Positions 1 through 11,824 of a stretch of DNA of 64,000 bases are shown piece after piece. Both the position numbers and the translations under genes were made by a program. The first letter of the stretch is position 1. The number at the start of each line of letters is the position of its first letter. Source of the DNA: Ipomoea triloba. Its lineage: Eukaryota; Streptophyta; Magnoliopsida; Solanales; Convolvulaceae. The stretch covers positions 20,755,113 to 20,819,112 of the forward strand of contig NC_044925.1 of the NCBI RefSeq assembly GCF_003576645.1. The letters are read 5' to 3'. The notes beneath the pieces were generated by a model that worked only from the letters and a program-made list of their open reading frames with translations, was not told where the DNA came from and did not search any database.

Positions 1-66
<66 letters not shown>
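1..66. repeat. (AT)n microsatellite
   Basis: Uninterrupted AT dinucleotides run from the window edge to about position 66. The tract may extend beyond the window. Confidence 0.97.
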
Positions 67-69
<3 letters not shown>

Positions 70-124
70 GATGATTGGTTAATTGACGTCAATATGATAG
101 ACCTATAATATTATTTTAATGAAA

Positions 125-804
125 GGGAAAAATGGTCAAATACACCCTTAACTTTTGATGAAAAAACAATTAGGCCCTCAAACATTAAAAATGTTCAATT
201 ACACACTTGAACTCTTTAAAATTGTGCAATAGACCTTTGAACTCTTTAAAAAGGTACAATTAGACTTATTTTACAAGTAATCAACAAGTTACCAAGTAAA
301 AAAAAATTAAATAAATAAATATATATTATTTATTTTTATTTTTACTTATTATTTATGATTGACTTGCCGGCGACAGGCATACCCCGTTCATCGCCACCTT
401 CCGGTCTGGAGAGAAGCCTCTATCGCTTCCTTCCAGGCTGGAAGGAGGAGGCAAACAGCCGCCTCCTTCCAAACTGGAAGGAGGCAACGGCCGCTTCCTT
501 CCAGACTGGAAGGAGGCAACGGCGGCTGCCTCCTTCTAGACTGGAAGGAGGCTGGAGGTGGCAAAGTTCAGCCTCCTTCCAGATTGGAAAGAGGTGCGAC
601 GATCGTCGGCCGGCCAAATACAAATAAAAATATTTTATTTATATATATTTCTTTTAATTTTTTACCGGTAACCTGTTGGTACCTGTAAATTAGGTTTAAT
701 TGCATAATTTTGAAGAGTTCAGGTGTGTAGTTGAACCTCTTTAATGTTTGAGGGCCTAATTGCTTTTTCACCAAAAGTTAAAGGGTGTATTTGACCATTT
801 TGAC
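125..804. mobile_element. Inverted-repeat MITE, probably MULE-like, with a minisatellite core
   Basis: The left end (GGGAAAAATGGTCAAATAC) is matched by its reverse complement near 785-804, and similarity continues inward for more than 100 bases: the motif around AGGCCCTCAAACATT at 173 recurs inverted at 744-757. The centre is a GC-rich tandem array. Its ends resemble those of the 50949-51629 element, which has a clean 9-bp target duplication. I see no perfect duplication here, so the boundaries are approximate. There is no transposase, so it is non-autonomous. Confidence 0.75.
404..597. repeat. GC-rich minisatellite built on CCTTCCAGACTGGAAGGAGG
   Basis: About six imperfect copies of a unit of roughly 25-35 bases contain the palindromic core CTTCCAGxCTGGAAG, so each unit can fold on itself. 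The array is far richer in GC than its flanks. The short open frames across it on both strands are by-products of the repeat. Confidence 0.85.
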
Positions 805-835
805 CATTATTAGTTGTTTGACTTGGTTAAAAAAT

Positions 836-2464
836 GGCAAAAGGGTCAAATAGGCCCATGTACTACCATTGATTGTTCATCTAGCACCATGAACTAAAAT
901 ATGGTCCATCCAGGCCATTATACTCTTAATAATTTTTCATCTAGCATTTTTAGCCTATTTCTAACAAGTTACCCATCTAATTTGATGACATGGAAAAATA
1001 AAATTAGAAAAAATGATGACATGTAATTTATGTGGATGTTTTGGGTGATTTCTACCCTATTTCATTAATGAAAAAAATAATTTCTTGCAATGAAATATGG
1101 TAGAAATCAAAATTGCTATATAAAGTTTTAAGAATTAATATCACTTTTGGTCCCACGACTTTTGAGTTTTATCAATTTTGGTGTACAACTTTAAATTTTT
1201 TCAATTTTGGTCCCTAACTTTATAATTTTTTATCAGTTTTGGTCTTCCGGCCAAATTGACGGTGAAATGTTGTCGAATTTTATATTTTAAGGGTAAAATC
1301 GTCATCTCAATGAAACTTCATCATTATCTAAACAAAATCATTGTAAAATCATATTTATAGGTGTTTTATCGGCGCAAATAATGGGGAAGACAGACAGAAA
1401 CTGGATAGAGATCTATGAGATTTATAGCATCGACGATTGACAAATCCTTATTTTTCTCTTAATATGATTTTTATTTTGTTTAGATATTGAAGATCTTTCA
1501 TTGGGATAATGATTTTGTCCTTAAAATATAAAATTCTGCAACATTTTACCATCAATTTGGCTAGAAGGACCAAAACTGATAAAAATAACAAAGTTAGGTA
1601 CCAAAATTGAAAAAATTTAAAGTTGTACACCAAAAGTGATAAGACCTCAAAAGTCGTGGGACCAAAAATGATATTAACTAGTTCAAGTTTTAACTACAGT
1701 GTATATATAGAGGGGTATTCACTACCGTTCAGCAATGAGATTTCATGAAAATCGATATATAAAAATTAAATTATTTTTATAATAACTTAAGATATTGTAT
1801 TGGGTAAATTTTATTTTATTTTAAAAATAAATTAATATTTTTGGATTTTTGGATAATTGAATAACTTAAGATATTGTATTTTTGGATGATTTCTTGCAAT
1901 GAAATATGGTAGAAATCAAAGTTGCTATATAAAGTTTCAACTACAGTGTACTGTGTATGTATAGCGGGTATTCAATGTCGTTCAACAATGAGATTCCATT
2001 AAAATCGATATATGAAAATTAAATTATTTTTTAAAAAATAATAAAATTTACCCAATGCAATATCTTAAGTTATTATATTTAATTTTCATATATCGATTTT
2101 CATGGAATTTCATTGACGAACAATTTTGAATACCCCACTATACATACACAGTAGTGCAGTACACTGTAGTTAAAACTTTATATAACAACTTTGATTTGTA
2201 CCATATTTCATTGCAAGAAATTATTTTCTTCATTAATGAAATAGGCTAAAATCATCCAAAACATCCACATAAATAACATGTCATCATTTTTTCTAATTTT
2301 ATTTTTCCATGTCATCAAATTAGATGGGTAACTTGTTAGAAATAGGCTAAAAATGCTAGATGAAAAATTATTAAGAGTATAATGGCCTAGATGGACCATA
2401 TTTTAGTTCATGGTGCTAGATGAACAATCAATTGTAGTACATGGGCCTATTTGACCCTTTTGCC
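836..2464. mobile_element. MULE-like element with about 300-bp terminal inverted repeats
   Basis: The first 300 bases (from GGCAAAAGGGTCAAATAGG) are repeated in inverted orientation at about 2170-2464. A perfect 9-bp duplication, TTAAAAAAT, flanks it at 827-835 and 2465-2473, which is typical of Mutator-like elements. A further inverted repeat between about 1690 and 2160 makes it largely self-complementary. There is no coding sequence. It interrupts an older MITE whose halves lie at about 802-835 and 2474-2700, and itself hosts the 1132-1684 insertion. Confidence 0.9.
1132..1684. mobile_element. Nested MULE-like MITE (TTAATATCA...TGATATTAA)
   Basis: The left end TTAATATCACTTTTGGTCCC is mirrored at 1658-1677 as GGGACC...TGATATTAA. 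The inverted repeats are over 150 bases and include stretches of the 'TTTTGGTCC' type. A 9-bp duplication, AAGTTTTAA, lies at 1123-1131 and 1685-1693. It is inserted in the 836-2464 element and is non-coding. Confidence 0.85.
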
Positions 2465-2473
2465 TTAAAAAAT

Positions 2474-2700
2474 CAATATAAGTGTTTGGTTAATAAGTTT
2501 TTTTGTAACTCCAAAATACTAAATTTCAAAAGGCTACTTAAAGCAACCTTTTCAATTAGCCTTTTGATAAAAGAAATTATACGAAACAACTATTAGTTAA
2601 TAGCTAATTTACCAAACACTTTTCTACAATCAACTAATATTATCAATTAATTATACCTTCCAACAGAATCAGCTAACAGTCATTTACCAAACAGGGACAT
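2474..2700. mobile_element. Remnant of a CCCTGTTTGG-type MITE
   Basis: This carries the right part of a MITE family that recurs at 20.8, 33.5, 35.5, 35.8 and 37.0 kb, ending in CCAAACAGGGAC. Its left part lies before the 836 insertion (TTAGTTGTTTGACTTGGTT). The family ends resemble hAT or PIF elements. No clean target duplication is visible. Confidence 0.65.
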
Positions 2701-3246
2701 AAACTTTTAATTGCAAGTACATAATATATTAATTGTAGACACAATTAACAATTTATTTATAATTACAAGTTTATGTATTTGTAGTTAACATGTTATGTGC
2801 CTTTAATTTATTTATAGACGCATAAATAATTAATTACATATACAAAATATATTAACTATAAACATATAATTTTTAGATCAGAATTGAAAGTATAACAACC
2901 ACCATGATACATAGCATAACAATTGAAGCTCTCAACAACCCAAACAGAATTATCACCTTTTGCAGCTTCAGGAGACTTCTACCCCATTCCATACAATAAC
3001 TCAATAAGTATGGCCTCTTACATCTTCAAACGTGTCATGATTTGATTGGATCATGTAACCTATGTCCCACAATCTAGTAGGTCTCTCCCGAAACCTCTCT
3101 CACTTTAGCAATTCACAATAAATAGACAATAGGCCATCACACTAATACATACTTAACCAGTTAACCACTTGGAAACCTCCAAATTAAAGCTTAGAATCGC
3201 TCACTCTTAGCTTCATATCGATCTACTCCATAGTCCAAACATCATC

Positions 3247-4943
3247 ATGGCTTTCAGATCACAGGTAAGTACCATTTCTTATTTTCATTTTTCCAAAGAA
3301 TATTAACATTTTGAACATTTCATAATTATTTTCGTCCTTAATCATTTAATACACATTTTTAGAGAAATTAAAATTCTACTTTAATCATTGAACATTGTGG
3401 CATTGCTACATTTAATTTTACTCTTTTAGTTTTACTTTGTTACATCCCTATGTTTATTTAATTACTTGCCATAATTAATTTTCTGTTTAAAATTGTCATT
3501 TCACGTCTAATAAAGATAACTAATATATAATTTTATTATTCAAACTTCTTATCCCAATATTTAATTTCTATCTCTCTCTTATAAATATTTTTAATTGAAA
3601 GATGCAATTACAGTCATATTTATTAAATATAAAATATTAAAATAAAAATTAACTGTGACAAATAAATAAAAGTTAAGAATGTATGTGGTTAAATTAAAAT
3701 AACATGATTAAATGTGACGATGTCTAGAACTAAATTAAAAGCGAAAATTTTCTCTTAATTTTCAAGTTATCATTGACAATTACAACTTTAACCCTTACCA
3801 AATTTAACTTAAAGTCTTGTACGAATGCCCTGATACAGGCTTACTTGAAATCTATGGTCAATAGCTTAAGCGGGAGACTATCAATGTATGGAACATCCAC
3901 ACTTCCCAACTTAAAGTCTTACGTCCCTTCTGCTGCGGCTGCAAATAACCTCAATCTCAAACAATCTTTGCCAAGGTAATAACCTTCATTTCTTTAAAAA
4001 CAAAAAAAAGTTAAAGTCTAATTTTGTTCCTAAATTTATAAGTGACAGTCTATTTTAATTTCTTTCAGAACATTTTCATATTTAGTACGTCTTGATATTA
4101 TTATGGTATGATCATTTATGGTTCTCTCTCAACAAAGTCGTTGAGATGTCATCAAATATAAGAACATTTTGATGGTTTACAACGCGATGGAGCAGGGGAA
4201 AGAAAGGAGATTTGGTGCCGGTTTACGTGGCGCTAGGGATGATTGCACTCTCGACGACTTTCGCTTTGCACACGGCCATGCACCAGCTGAAGCGTGCGCC
4301 GAATGTGTTTGTGAAAAAGTCTAGGAGAGAAACGGTGCCGGAGTTGGTGGAGCCGGAGCACGTGGCGGAGGAGTCCGATGAATTCGTCAAGAAATCTTTC
4401 TTCCGGAAACTGGCTCACATCCAACCCACCATTGCCCATGACCCTCTCGGTTGTGTTTACACTAGGTACTTCCTCCTACCCCACCCTTCTTTTGTAACTA
4501 TATATTAAGTGATTTTTCCACTTTTGGTTCACTATGTTGAATTATTTTTACATTTGGTTTTAAAAGTCATGAAAACAAATGTAAAAGAAATTAATAATTG
4601 AACCCTATATGGAAGGGATAGGTTCGAGTCTCGATATTGACTCTTTGTATTTCAGTAGATTGAAAAAGTATTTATAAAAAGATACTACATTGAGTCAGTA
4701 GTACTCAAAAAATAATAATAATTGAAAAAAAAAATGTAAAAGCAATCTAATAATCATGAGACCAAATGTATTTAATAAAAAAAACTCGTTATTTTAAATT
4801 TTTAATTAAATTGATCTTTTAATCTTTGATTTAATTAATGCTGAATTATGTTTTAACATTAATATATATTTATAAACCAACTTGTTTGCAGGCAGCCTCC
4901 GGTGGAGACGTTGAGATCTGTAGGGGTGGAGCCAATGCCTTGA
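3247..4943 (+). CDS. Small MLRQ/B12D-like membrane protein, four exons, intact
   Basis: Exons I assemble: 3247-3264, 3839-3975, 4196-4465 and 4892-4943. All junctions obey GT-AG (donors GTAAGT, GTAATA, GTACTT; acceptors ATACAG, GAGCAG, TTGCAG) and phases agree, giving about 158 residues ending ...GVEPMP before TGA. The start MAFRSQ directly abuts the first donor. Residues 1-50 are rich in Ser, Ala, Lys and Arg and acid-poor, as in a mitochondrial targeting sequence. One hydrophobic segment (VPVYVALGMIALSTTFAL, about residues 57-74) is followed by a basic stretch (KKSRRE) and an acidic helix-like stretch (ELVEPEHVAEESDEF). From memory this resembles plant proteins with the NADH-ubiquinone reductase complex I MLRQ subunit (NDUFA4/B12D, PF06522) domain. 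The function is therefore inferred: a small inner-membrane respiratory or accessory protein. A SINE sits in intron 3. No obvious TATA box was identified. The gene model is strong and the family assignment moderate. Confidence 0.75.
4603..4715 (+). mobile_element. 5'-truncated tRNA-derived SINE in intron 3
   Basis: It contains a B-box-like GGTTCGAGTCTC and the body motif TTGACTCTTTGTATTTCAGT shared with the copy at 60.7 kb, and ends TACTCAAAAAA. A target duplication TAATAATTGA lies at about 4592-4601 and 4716-4725. The A-box half is missing. It lies in the same orientation as the host gene. Confidence 0.75.
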
Positions 4944-5337
4944 TTATTACGCAACGGAGCATTTATAAGTTATAACTATAAACTATGTACGTGTACTATT
5001 TGTAGTTTGTAAGTTATACATGTAAAATATATATATATATAACACTTATTCAGTACGAGGTAGTGCGTGTTTGATAATGGCGAGGGAAAAAATTGAACAT
5101 ATAGATCGAAGTCATGTTGTTTGTTGGGTTACATTACACTATGCACTTGTTAGTACAAATTTGCTGCTATGTCTTTGGTAAACACAGTTTCATTTTCTAA
5201 TTTTTCTTCTAAAGTTAGCTCTCATTCTTTAATAAATAACAATTTTTGCACAACTAAATAATAGTTTTAAAAAGTAATTGTTAAAAATTTTGAAGAAAAA
5301 ATTAAATTAATTGAAAAAATATTTTAATTAATTTAAC

Positions 5338-5397
5338 AAGAAGACAATTGTACTCAAAAACAAGAAGACAATTGTACTCAAAAACAAGAAGACAATT
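5338..5397. repeat. Short tandem repeat, 24-bp unit, about 2.5 copies
   Basis: The unit CAAGAAGACAATTGTACTCA plus four A's is repeated in tandem with almost no change, which suggests recent slippage. Confidence 0.9.
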
Positions 5398-5436
5398 AAA
5401 ATATATTTATTTAATTATAATATATTATTCAATAAA

Positions 5437-5650
5437 TGTGCCAAGGATCTTGTGGTCCAGTGGCACCAAGTTGCTTCAATACTTTGAAAAAGTAGTTATA
5501 ATATATATTTGTTTTTTTTTTCTTTTGGTGTATATTGACTCTGTTACAATGTAGTATCTGTTCATAGTTACTTTTTCAACTAAATGAAGCACAAAGAGCC
5601 AATATCGCATCCGCTGAGGCTCAAACCTACCCCTCTCATGTGGGGGTGTA
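5437..5650. mobile_element. Two overlapping SINE fragments, head-to-head
   Basis: 5437-5505 is a plus-strand head (GATCTTGTGGTCCAGTGGCA, the A-box region) with an internal deletion. From 5511 a poly-T tract begins a minus-strand copy reaching 5650, whose reverse complement carries GGGGTAGGTTTGAGCCTCAG (B-box region) and the body shared with the 60.7-kb SINE. Confidence 0.7.
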
Positions 5651-6004
5651 ATCTGAGGAAAGAATCGCTTTGTTTAGTAATGAGTTTTTACGTTTTAAAA
5701 ATGTGGATTATTTCCTCAGATTTTGGTTTACTGAGATTCTTCCTGAAGGCAATACGTCACTAGATTAATTGGAAGTTTGGAATAAAGGTGGGCACTTCGG
5801 GATTCGGTTTGACTTTTTCGGTTTCAGTATTTCGGTTAGTACTGTCAAAGTGGGTCAAAGCCCGCACCCGCCCTGCTGTGGGCCGGGTTAGGGTCATGAA
5901 AAAATATGACCGCGAAAATGAAAGTTAATGGGCGGGCCGAAATTGACACGCAGTGGGTTGCAGGCCGGCCCGCAGCCCGCAAGTCAAGTACTCATTAAAT
6001 TAAA

Positions 6005-6015
6005 AATATAAATAA

Positions 6016-6060
<45 letters not shown>
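6005..6060. repeat. (TA)n microsatellite
   Basis: A pure AT/TA run inside the nested hAT element. Confidence 0.95.
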
Positions 6061-6068
<8 letters not shown>

Positions 6069-6069
<1 letters not shown>

Positions 6070-6468
6070 GGAGCCACTGTGGGGGCAGCTGCCCCCACTC
6101 ACCCCACCCCCACTCCCACACCATATATAGCCTTTGTATGTATATATATATAGTACATGTTTTATATATAAATATATGAAAACAGATCAAAATTGACTAT
6201 TGGTAAGCTTGCAGAGAAGGTAAGCGTGTTGTTTTGTCTAGAAAACAGCCAAGGTTCGAATCTTAGGGTCTCAATACACATGGTTTCTTCTGATATATAT
6301 TTTTTTGATGCGTTTTATTTTCGCCTATATCCAACAATATTGTATTTTGTAATTTAACAATTTATTCGTATTTGATATTTGTATTTGAACCTTGTGTTTA
6401 AACATTTTTTAATTTAGTTACCTTTGCTTCTTCGCCCACTAAAAAAAAATTCTGGATACGTCACTGCA
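6069..6468. mobile_element. Possible further nested element (GGAGCCACTGTGGGGG...GGATACGTCACTG)
   Basis: A palindromic GGGGGCAGCTGCCCCC start and a T-rich TTCTGGATACGTCACTG end resemble termini of common plant DNA elements whose ends read CAGTGACG-GATCCAGAA. An internal tRNA-like stretch (AAGGTTCGAATCTTAGG at 6251-6267) is present. No target duplication was resolved, so this is tentative. Confidence 0.4.
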
Positions 6469-6653
6469 TATATTTCAAATAGAAAAATATAGTACTAAAT
6501 TACTAATACCCTACAGTACTAGTAATACTTTACTAAATTAATAATATCCTACAGTACTACTAATACTTGTATTATTCGTTCATTCAATATGTAAAATAGG
6601 AAAAGATAGTATTAATGCCCCAGTACACTCCTAATACTTGTGTTTTTCTATTT

Positions 6654-6655
<2 letters not shown>

Positions 6656-6705
<50 letters not shown>
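6656..6705. repeat. (CA)n(TA)n compound microsatellite
   Basis: About 18 CA repeats are followed by TA repeats, inside the nested hAT element. Confidence 0.95.
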
Positions 6706-7042
6706 ATTTTTGTCATCTCTATAGTTTTTTAATTAATTTAACATGAAAGTAGTTAAAAAAAAAAAAACTCGCGGGCCGGCCCGCAGGGCCCACCAACCCG
6801 CACGGGGCGAACTAGGGTTGCATGAATCCTAGCCCGCGGGCCTAACGGGTTGGCTCGCAAAAACCCGCCAAAAATTAAGCCCGCGGTGGGGCGGGCCTAA
6901 TGGGCCAGACCGGCCCGCTTTGACAGAACTATTTTCGGTATTACAAAAAATCATTCAATTTTACAATAAAGTTCGTTTCCTTTTCGGTTTGGGTTTGGAA
7001 TTCGGTTCGGTTTAGGATATTCAATTTTCAACATTTATTAAT

Positions 7043-7917
7043 GAGTTAATACCACAAATGGTCCTCTGACTATTGGGCTAGTACTCCTTTTAGTCCTCGA
7101 CTTTTAATTCGACCACAAATGGTCCTCTGACTTTTATTTTTTACCACAAATAGTCCTTTATTAAAATTTCTGTTAAGTAGGTGTTAAATTTAAGGGTATT
7201 ATCGTCAAATTGATATATAATGGTGTTAAAATAAAAATGTTTAGAATTTATCACCAACAAGCATAATTGAAACAATTAACAAATATAAATACTCCTAAAT
7301 AAAAAGACAATACACCTTATTATCGTAATTATGCATACAAAATGAAGACTTAATATTAGAGCTATCTGTTTTTAATTTAACCAACAAATTAAAATTGAAG
7401 AAATTTTTTTCAAAATCCTTGCTCCTATCATTTTCATGTTTGTTCATACATGGCCGATTAATAGTTTTCACTCTTCATTAATTGATCAAACATTTTGTTT
7501 GGGACACAACTGAAGGCTGCCACCTTTGAATTAATTAATATAATTAATCAAGTACAAATTACGAACATTAATCATGAATTTTTATTTAATTTATTCATTT
7601 ATGTGATTTGTCACGTCCATTTTTTGAAAAAAAAAATTTGTCACGTCCATTTTGTTTTTATATTTATTAACTTAATGTTTATTAATGTTTGAAATTAATT
7701 ATGTTGTCATATAATTCTCAAAAAGAAGTAATCATTATAATATTAATCAATTTGACGATATTACCCCTGGATTTAACACCTATTTAACAGAAATTTTAAC
7801 AGAGGACTATTTGTGGTTAAAAATGAAAGTCAGAGGACCATTTGTGGTCGAATTGAAAGTCGAGGACTAAAAGGAGTACTAGCTCAATAGTCAGAGGACC
7901 ATTTGTGGTATTAACTC
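7043..7917. mobile_element. MULE-like MITE, GAGTTAATACC family, copy 1
   Basis: The ends GAGTTAATACCACAAATGG and CCATTTGTGGTATTAACTC are perfect inverted repeats, with a long imperfect extension of about 170 bases containing repeated GGTCCTCTGAC motifs. A perfect 9-bp duplication TTTATTAAT lies at 7034-7042 and 7918-7926. The core is homologous along its length to 59812-60643, so these are two copies of one family. No transposase is encoded. Confidence 0.93.
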
Positions 7918-8197
7918 TTTATTAATTTTCCAAACAACACACTGTGTCAAATAATACATATTCGCATAATCCAAAAGTCTAAAATATAAAATATTACATA
8001 AAAACAAAACAATTCAAACACAAAATTAACATAGCAATCCAAATTGTAAAGTAATATCTTGTTCATCTATCATCCCCTCATCACGGATCAATATTAAGTA
8101 CCGTTCGATTCTTTTGGTTTATACCGAACCGAACCAAACCACTTCGGTTTGATTCGGTTCGATTTTACCGAACCGAAGTGTTACCCCTAGTTTGGAA

Positions 8198-8817
8198 CTT
8201 GCATGGACGTGAATAAATCTTGGAATTGAATATGTTAGTTTTAATAAGTTTTAATTTTACAATTAAGATTTATTGATAAATTTAATAATTTTTAAATGTG
8301 GTGTGAACTTGAGAGAGTATTGAATTGTAAATCTAATGATGTGAAAATATGACTCACTTTTGAGAGTGGAAGCCTATTAAAGGGATAAATTTAGCCTAAG
8401 TTAAAATAATGTATTTTATGTATTTTTTGGTCATGGTCCATATAGTTGTGTGAACCACGGTCCACACAATAATGATGGAGCTGTGTATTGTTTGGTTAAT
8501 TCATTCTAGTTGAATTGATGGACAAATTTTGCTTTGTGATTGGTTTTTAATAAATCTAAAATTAGTTAATTTGATTTCAATTAAACATTAATTAAATTAA
8601 TTAAATGATCAAATTGAGGAATATTATTCATTATTTCAACTAAAAATTTAATTACTTTTGGGCTCCCACATGAGAGGCTTGAGCCGATGACATTTCTTAT
8701 AAGTTTAGCTTTAGTTCTGGTATGAAATTAAGAAATGTATTTTGTCTCAATTAAAAACTATAATCTAATAATTGGATTGTACATTATACCCTTCTGCGCA
8801 TAAGAAGTATAACCTTA
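8198..8817. other. AT-rich non-coding stretch
   Basis: No gene is seen. At about 8420-8470 there is a fragment resembling the GTGTGGACCATGGTCC MITE family (see 49250-49430), with one recognisable right end CCACACAATAAT. Confidence 0.5.
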
Positions 8818-8930
8818 ACTTCGTACTAAATTGGTGGAGCTCATCTCCAAATTATAGGTGGTGGGTTCGAACCCATCATGCCGCTGAAAGAGACTTTCAA
8901 GTGTAGTTGCTCAACTACTACACCATGCCC
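8818..8930. mobile_element. tRNA-like SINE fragment
   Basis: GGTGGAGCTCATCTCC (A-box-like) and GGTGGGTTCGAACCCATC (B-box-like) are spaced about 40 bases apart, as in tRNA-derived SINEs. No tail or target duplication was resolved, and it lacks a cloverleaf good enough for a tRNA gene. Confidence 0.45.
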
Positions 8931-10730
8931 CAGGAGCCAAAAAAATAAAAATCACTATATTTTAAAAGGCCAAATGTGGAATTGGTATTAATGCGGCAAA
9001 TTATATCGTGCACTCGAAGTCTACCTTGCAAGGTAGATCCTATTGTATGTCCACTTTTAGTATACTATATAAGTTAATTTTTAGTAAGTTCATTACATAC
9101 ATACATACATACATATATATATATATATATGATCATAAGTTCGTTATATTTTAATACATATTATTTTTAGCGTATTGCAAGTCAAAATGAATTTTTTTTT
9201 GGGTGCTCAAGTCAAAATGAATTTATTATACACTAAAAATGAACATGTTTTTAATGGTTCACCTTACTTATGTGAACCACAATCTACATTATAAACATTG
9301 CAATAATCTTTGGATCTTCGTAAAATAGTGAAATCAATATATTTTAATAAAATATAAAGTAAGAACATATATTTGAAAACATATAAAGTAAAACAAAATG
9401 TTTATAATTCATAAGATTCGTTCATACAAAAATCAATGTTCAAACACAAATGTCAAATTGAAATTACAACCAAACATATTGAAGAAAAAAAGTCAAAAAG
9501 GTTTAGCAAAAATGGTTTAATTGGGAAGGATAAATGATGTCATTTCTTTAAAATAATAAGGTTAAAGATGGAAAAAAAAAAGTTAGGAAGCTACTAGCTT
9601 ATTTTGAAACGTTAACTTAAGTAGCGTTAAAAAATAAGCTCTTATTTTAAGCTACTAGCTTATTTTAAGAACATTACCAAACAGAGCTTATAGCTTATTA
9701 GTAGTTTAAAATAAGTTATAAGCTCTTAAATAAGCTCTGCCAAACAGAACCTTAACTGATCCCGGCACATAAAATGGGATGGAGGAGTATTAATTTGGGG
9801 AAAAAAATCTATTTAAACCAAATTGAAATTTTATATGTTTTATAATTTTCTTATAGGTAGGTATGGAATCATTGCATGCATAGCAATAATCCACTAATAC
9901 TTTAATTCAAATTTAATTTTTGTTTTAGTTACTCAACTATTATATCTTTTCCTTTTAATTTTTAATTTCAAAATCAACCAAAATTTATATGAAAAAATAT
10001 TTGGTGTATCGTCGTTATATAGATGTTGTACACACTGTCACACTGATGATAAATGAGAATGTGCCACATCGTTAAAAAGAAATATCAACATTAATCCGGC
10101 CCTTTTTTACAAATTATTTATTAATTTCTAAATTATTATATTTATTAGGAAACCTTTTTTTTTGTTCTTAAAAAATGCCAAAAAAAAAACAAAAAACAAA
10201 AAAAAAATGATTTTCTAAGTTTCTTATTTGAAATCTTTGATACTCAACTTTGAATACTATGTATATAGTCTGGCTAATTAATTAACCAAAGTTCATGTTA
10301 AAATTTATATTGTATTTTTTAATACACTCTAACATATTCATAGTATATGTTCAACAATTATGCCAACTCTGATTGGAATGGGGCTCGAACATCATACCTT
10401 TCTTATGAAAATCAATGATTAAGTTAAGAATAGTAAATAGTTAACGAAATATTCCGTAATTAAAGTTTACACCGTCGGAATGCATGCGGGGGTATTTAGG
10501 AAAAGTAAATGATATAATAGAGGGTAAAGTAAGATTTAAAAAAAAAATACTAAAATCAAAGTAATATAAACTATTAATTCCAACAAACGATTGGACCAAT
10601 ATTTTTTTAGTTGCTGTTATAGGCCTTTATTGACTCTTATTAAATTTATTTAGTAGATGAGTAGATTCATTACAATTACAAATTCAACCAGAATTAATAT
10701 TTTTAATAATTTCTTTTTCACTAATCAAAC
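8931..10730. other. AT-rich intergenic region with small repeats
   Basis: There is an (ATAC)n/(AT)n tract at about 9097-9131. A MITE-like palindromic block around 9585-9750 is rich in AGCTTATTTTAAG and ends CCAAACAGAACC. Homopolymer A tracts lie at 10172-10208. No coding potential is seen. Confidence 0.6.
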
Positions 10731-10770
10731 AACTAGTAATTGTCCCATGCGGTGCACAGATGATGAAACT
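10731..10770 (-). mobile_element. Candidate Helitron 3' end (minus strand)
   Basis: Read on the minus strand, a stem-forming GTGCACCGCATGGGAC is followed by AATTACTAGT, matching the Helitron 3' hairpin-then-CTAG layout. A related degenerate copy lies at about 10985-11010. The 5' TC end was not located. Confidence 0.45.
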
Positions 10771-11217
10771 TATACATTAGTAAGTTATGTTATTATAATA
10801 TTAATGTAAATGATATTTTATAAAGATATTTATTGTTGAAGTTTATAAATTAAATACAAAAATTTGTGATACTAAAAGAAGAAGTTAATTAGGAATAAAT
10901 GTATCACAAATTAGAATAAAAAGTAAGAGCCATGATACAACTTAATAAAATATTAAGGCATGATAAAACTCAGAGGTTTACTATCTCGTACGATGCACAG
11001 ACTAAAAATTATACATTCGTAAGTTACATTTTATTAAAATTAACAAAAAGGATATTTTGTATAAAAATACATTGTTGAAGTTTATTAATAAAATAAAGTA
11101 TGTTCATTAGTATTTTTTTATTCACATATTTTTATATGAATAAAATGAGTTGTTAATTATAATGAATAAAATGAGTTTTTAATTATGGATATATGTACAA
11201 ATAATTATTACAAAAAA

Positions 11218-11420
11218 ATTAAGGTATCATACAACTTAATACAAATTGAATTTAAATAGAAAATTATTAAAATTAATATTACAAATTATTAATATTAATT
11301 TGATTCAGGCAATATAACTATAAAAAAAGTAAGGTATCATACAACTTAATACAAATTGAATTTAAATAGAAAATTATTAAAATTAATATTACAAATTATT
11401 AATATTAATTTGATTCACGA
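11218..11420. repeat. Direct tandem duplication, about 110-bp unit
   Basis: The segment starting AAGGTATCATACAACTTAAT at 11221 is repeated nearly perfectly from 11331. The very high identity suggests a recent duplication. Confidence 0.93.
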
Positions 11421-11824
11421 CAAATTATTAATATTACAAATTGAATTGAAGATTTAAAATATTTGAATCTTGGCACTTTTATGGACTATTTTTCAATCTT
11501 TCATGAACTTGGCAGAATGTTCTTCAAACATTCATGGACTGTTTTTGTAGTTTGTTTGTCATTTTGTTTTAAATTAATGTGTGTTGACTGTTGGTGTTCT
11601 AATGATTTATGTCCTGCATGGTACAGTGAATTGTCCTCATGGATTGACCTCCATGAAATATCCTATTGCGGCACATAGGGTACGCCGGGGCATTGAAGTA
11701 GCGTTTATCACTTATCATCAACTGTTTTTTACTTATTTTGCCTCAAAGTTAATTATGTAATCTTTTCTCTATAAATTTATCTAAATGTGTGCGTGCGCGT
11801 ATATATATACATGTGTGTGTGCGC

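Larger units (their letters stand above)
5838..6932. mobile_element. Nested hAT element with GGGCCGGCCCG-rich ends
   Basis: The ends AGTACTGTCAAAGTGGG and CCCGCTTTGACAGAACTAT are inverted. Flanking 8-bp duplications TTTCGGTT (5830-5837) and TTTCGGTA (6933-6940) differ at one base. The ends are about 70% GC while the core is AT-rich with microsatellites. It belongs to the same family as 19266-19883. It has no transposase and contains the further insertion at about 6069-6468. Confidence 0.88.
5783..8189. mobile_element. Outer hAT element (GGTGGGCACTTCGG...CCGAAGTGTTACCCC)
   Basis: The ends TAAAGGTGGGCACTTCGG and CCGAAGTGTTACCCCTA are inverted repeats, and both subterminal regions are rich in GGTTTGG/CCGAACC motifs. 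A perfect 8-bp duplication GTTTGGAA at 5775-5782 and 8190-8197 marks it as hAT. Two later insertions, at 5838-6932 and 7043-7917, make up most of its length, so the original element was only about 0.4 kb. No transposase. Confidence 0.9.
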
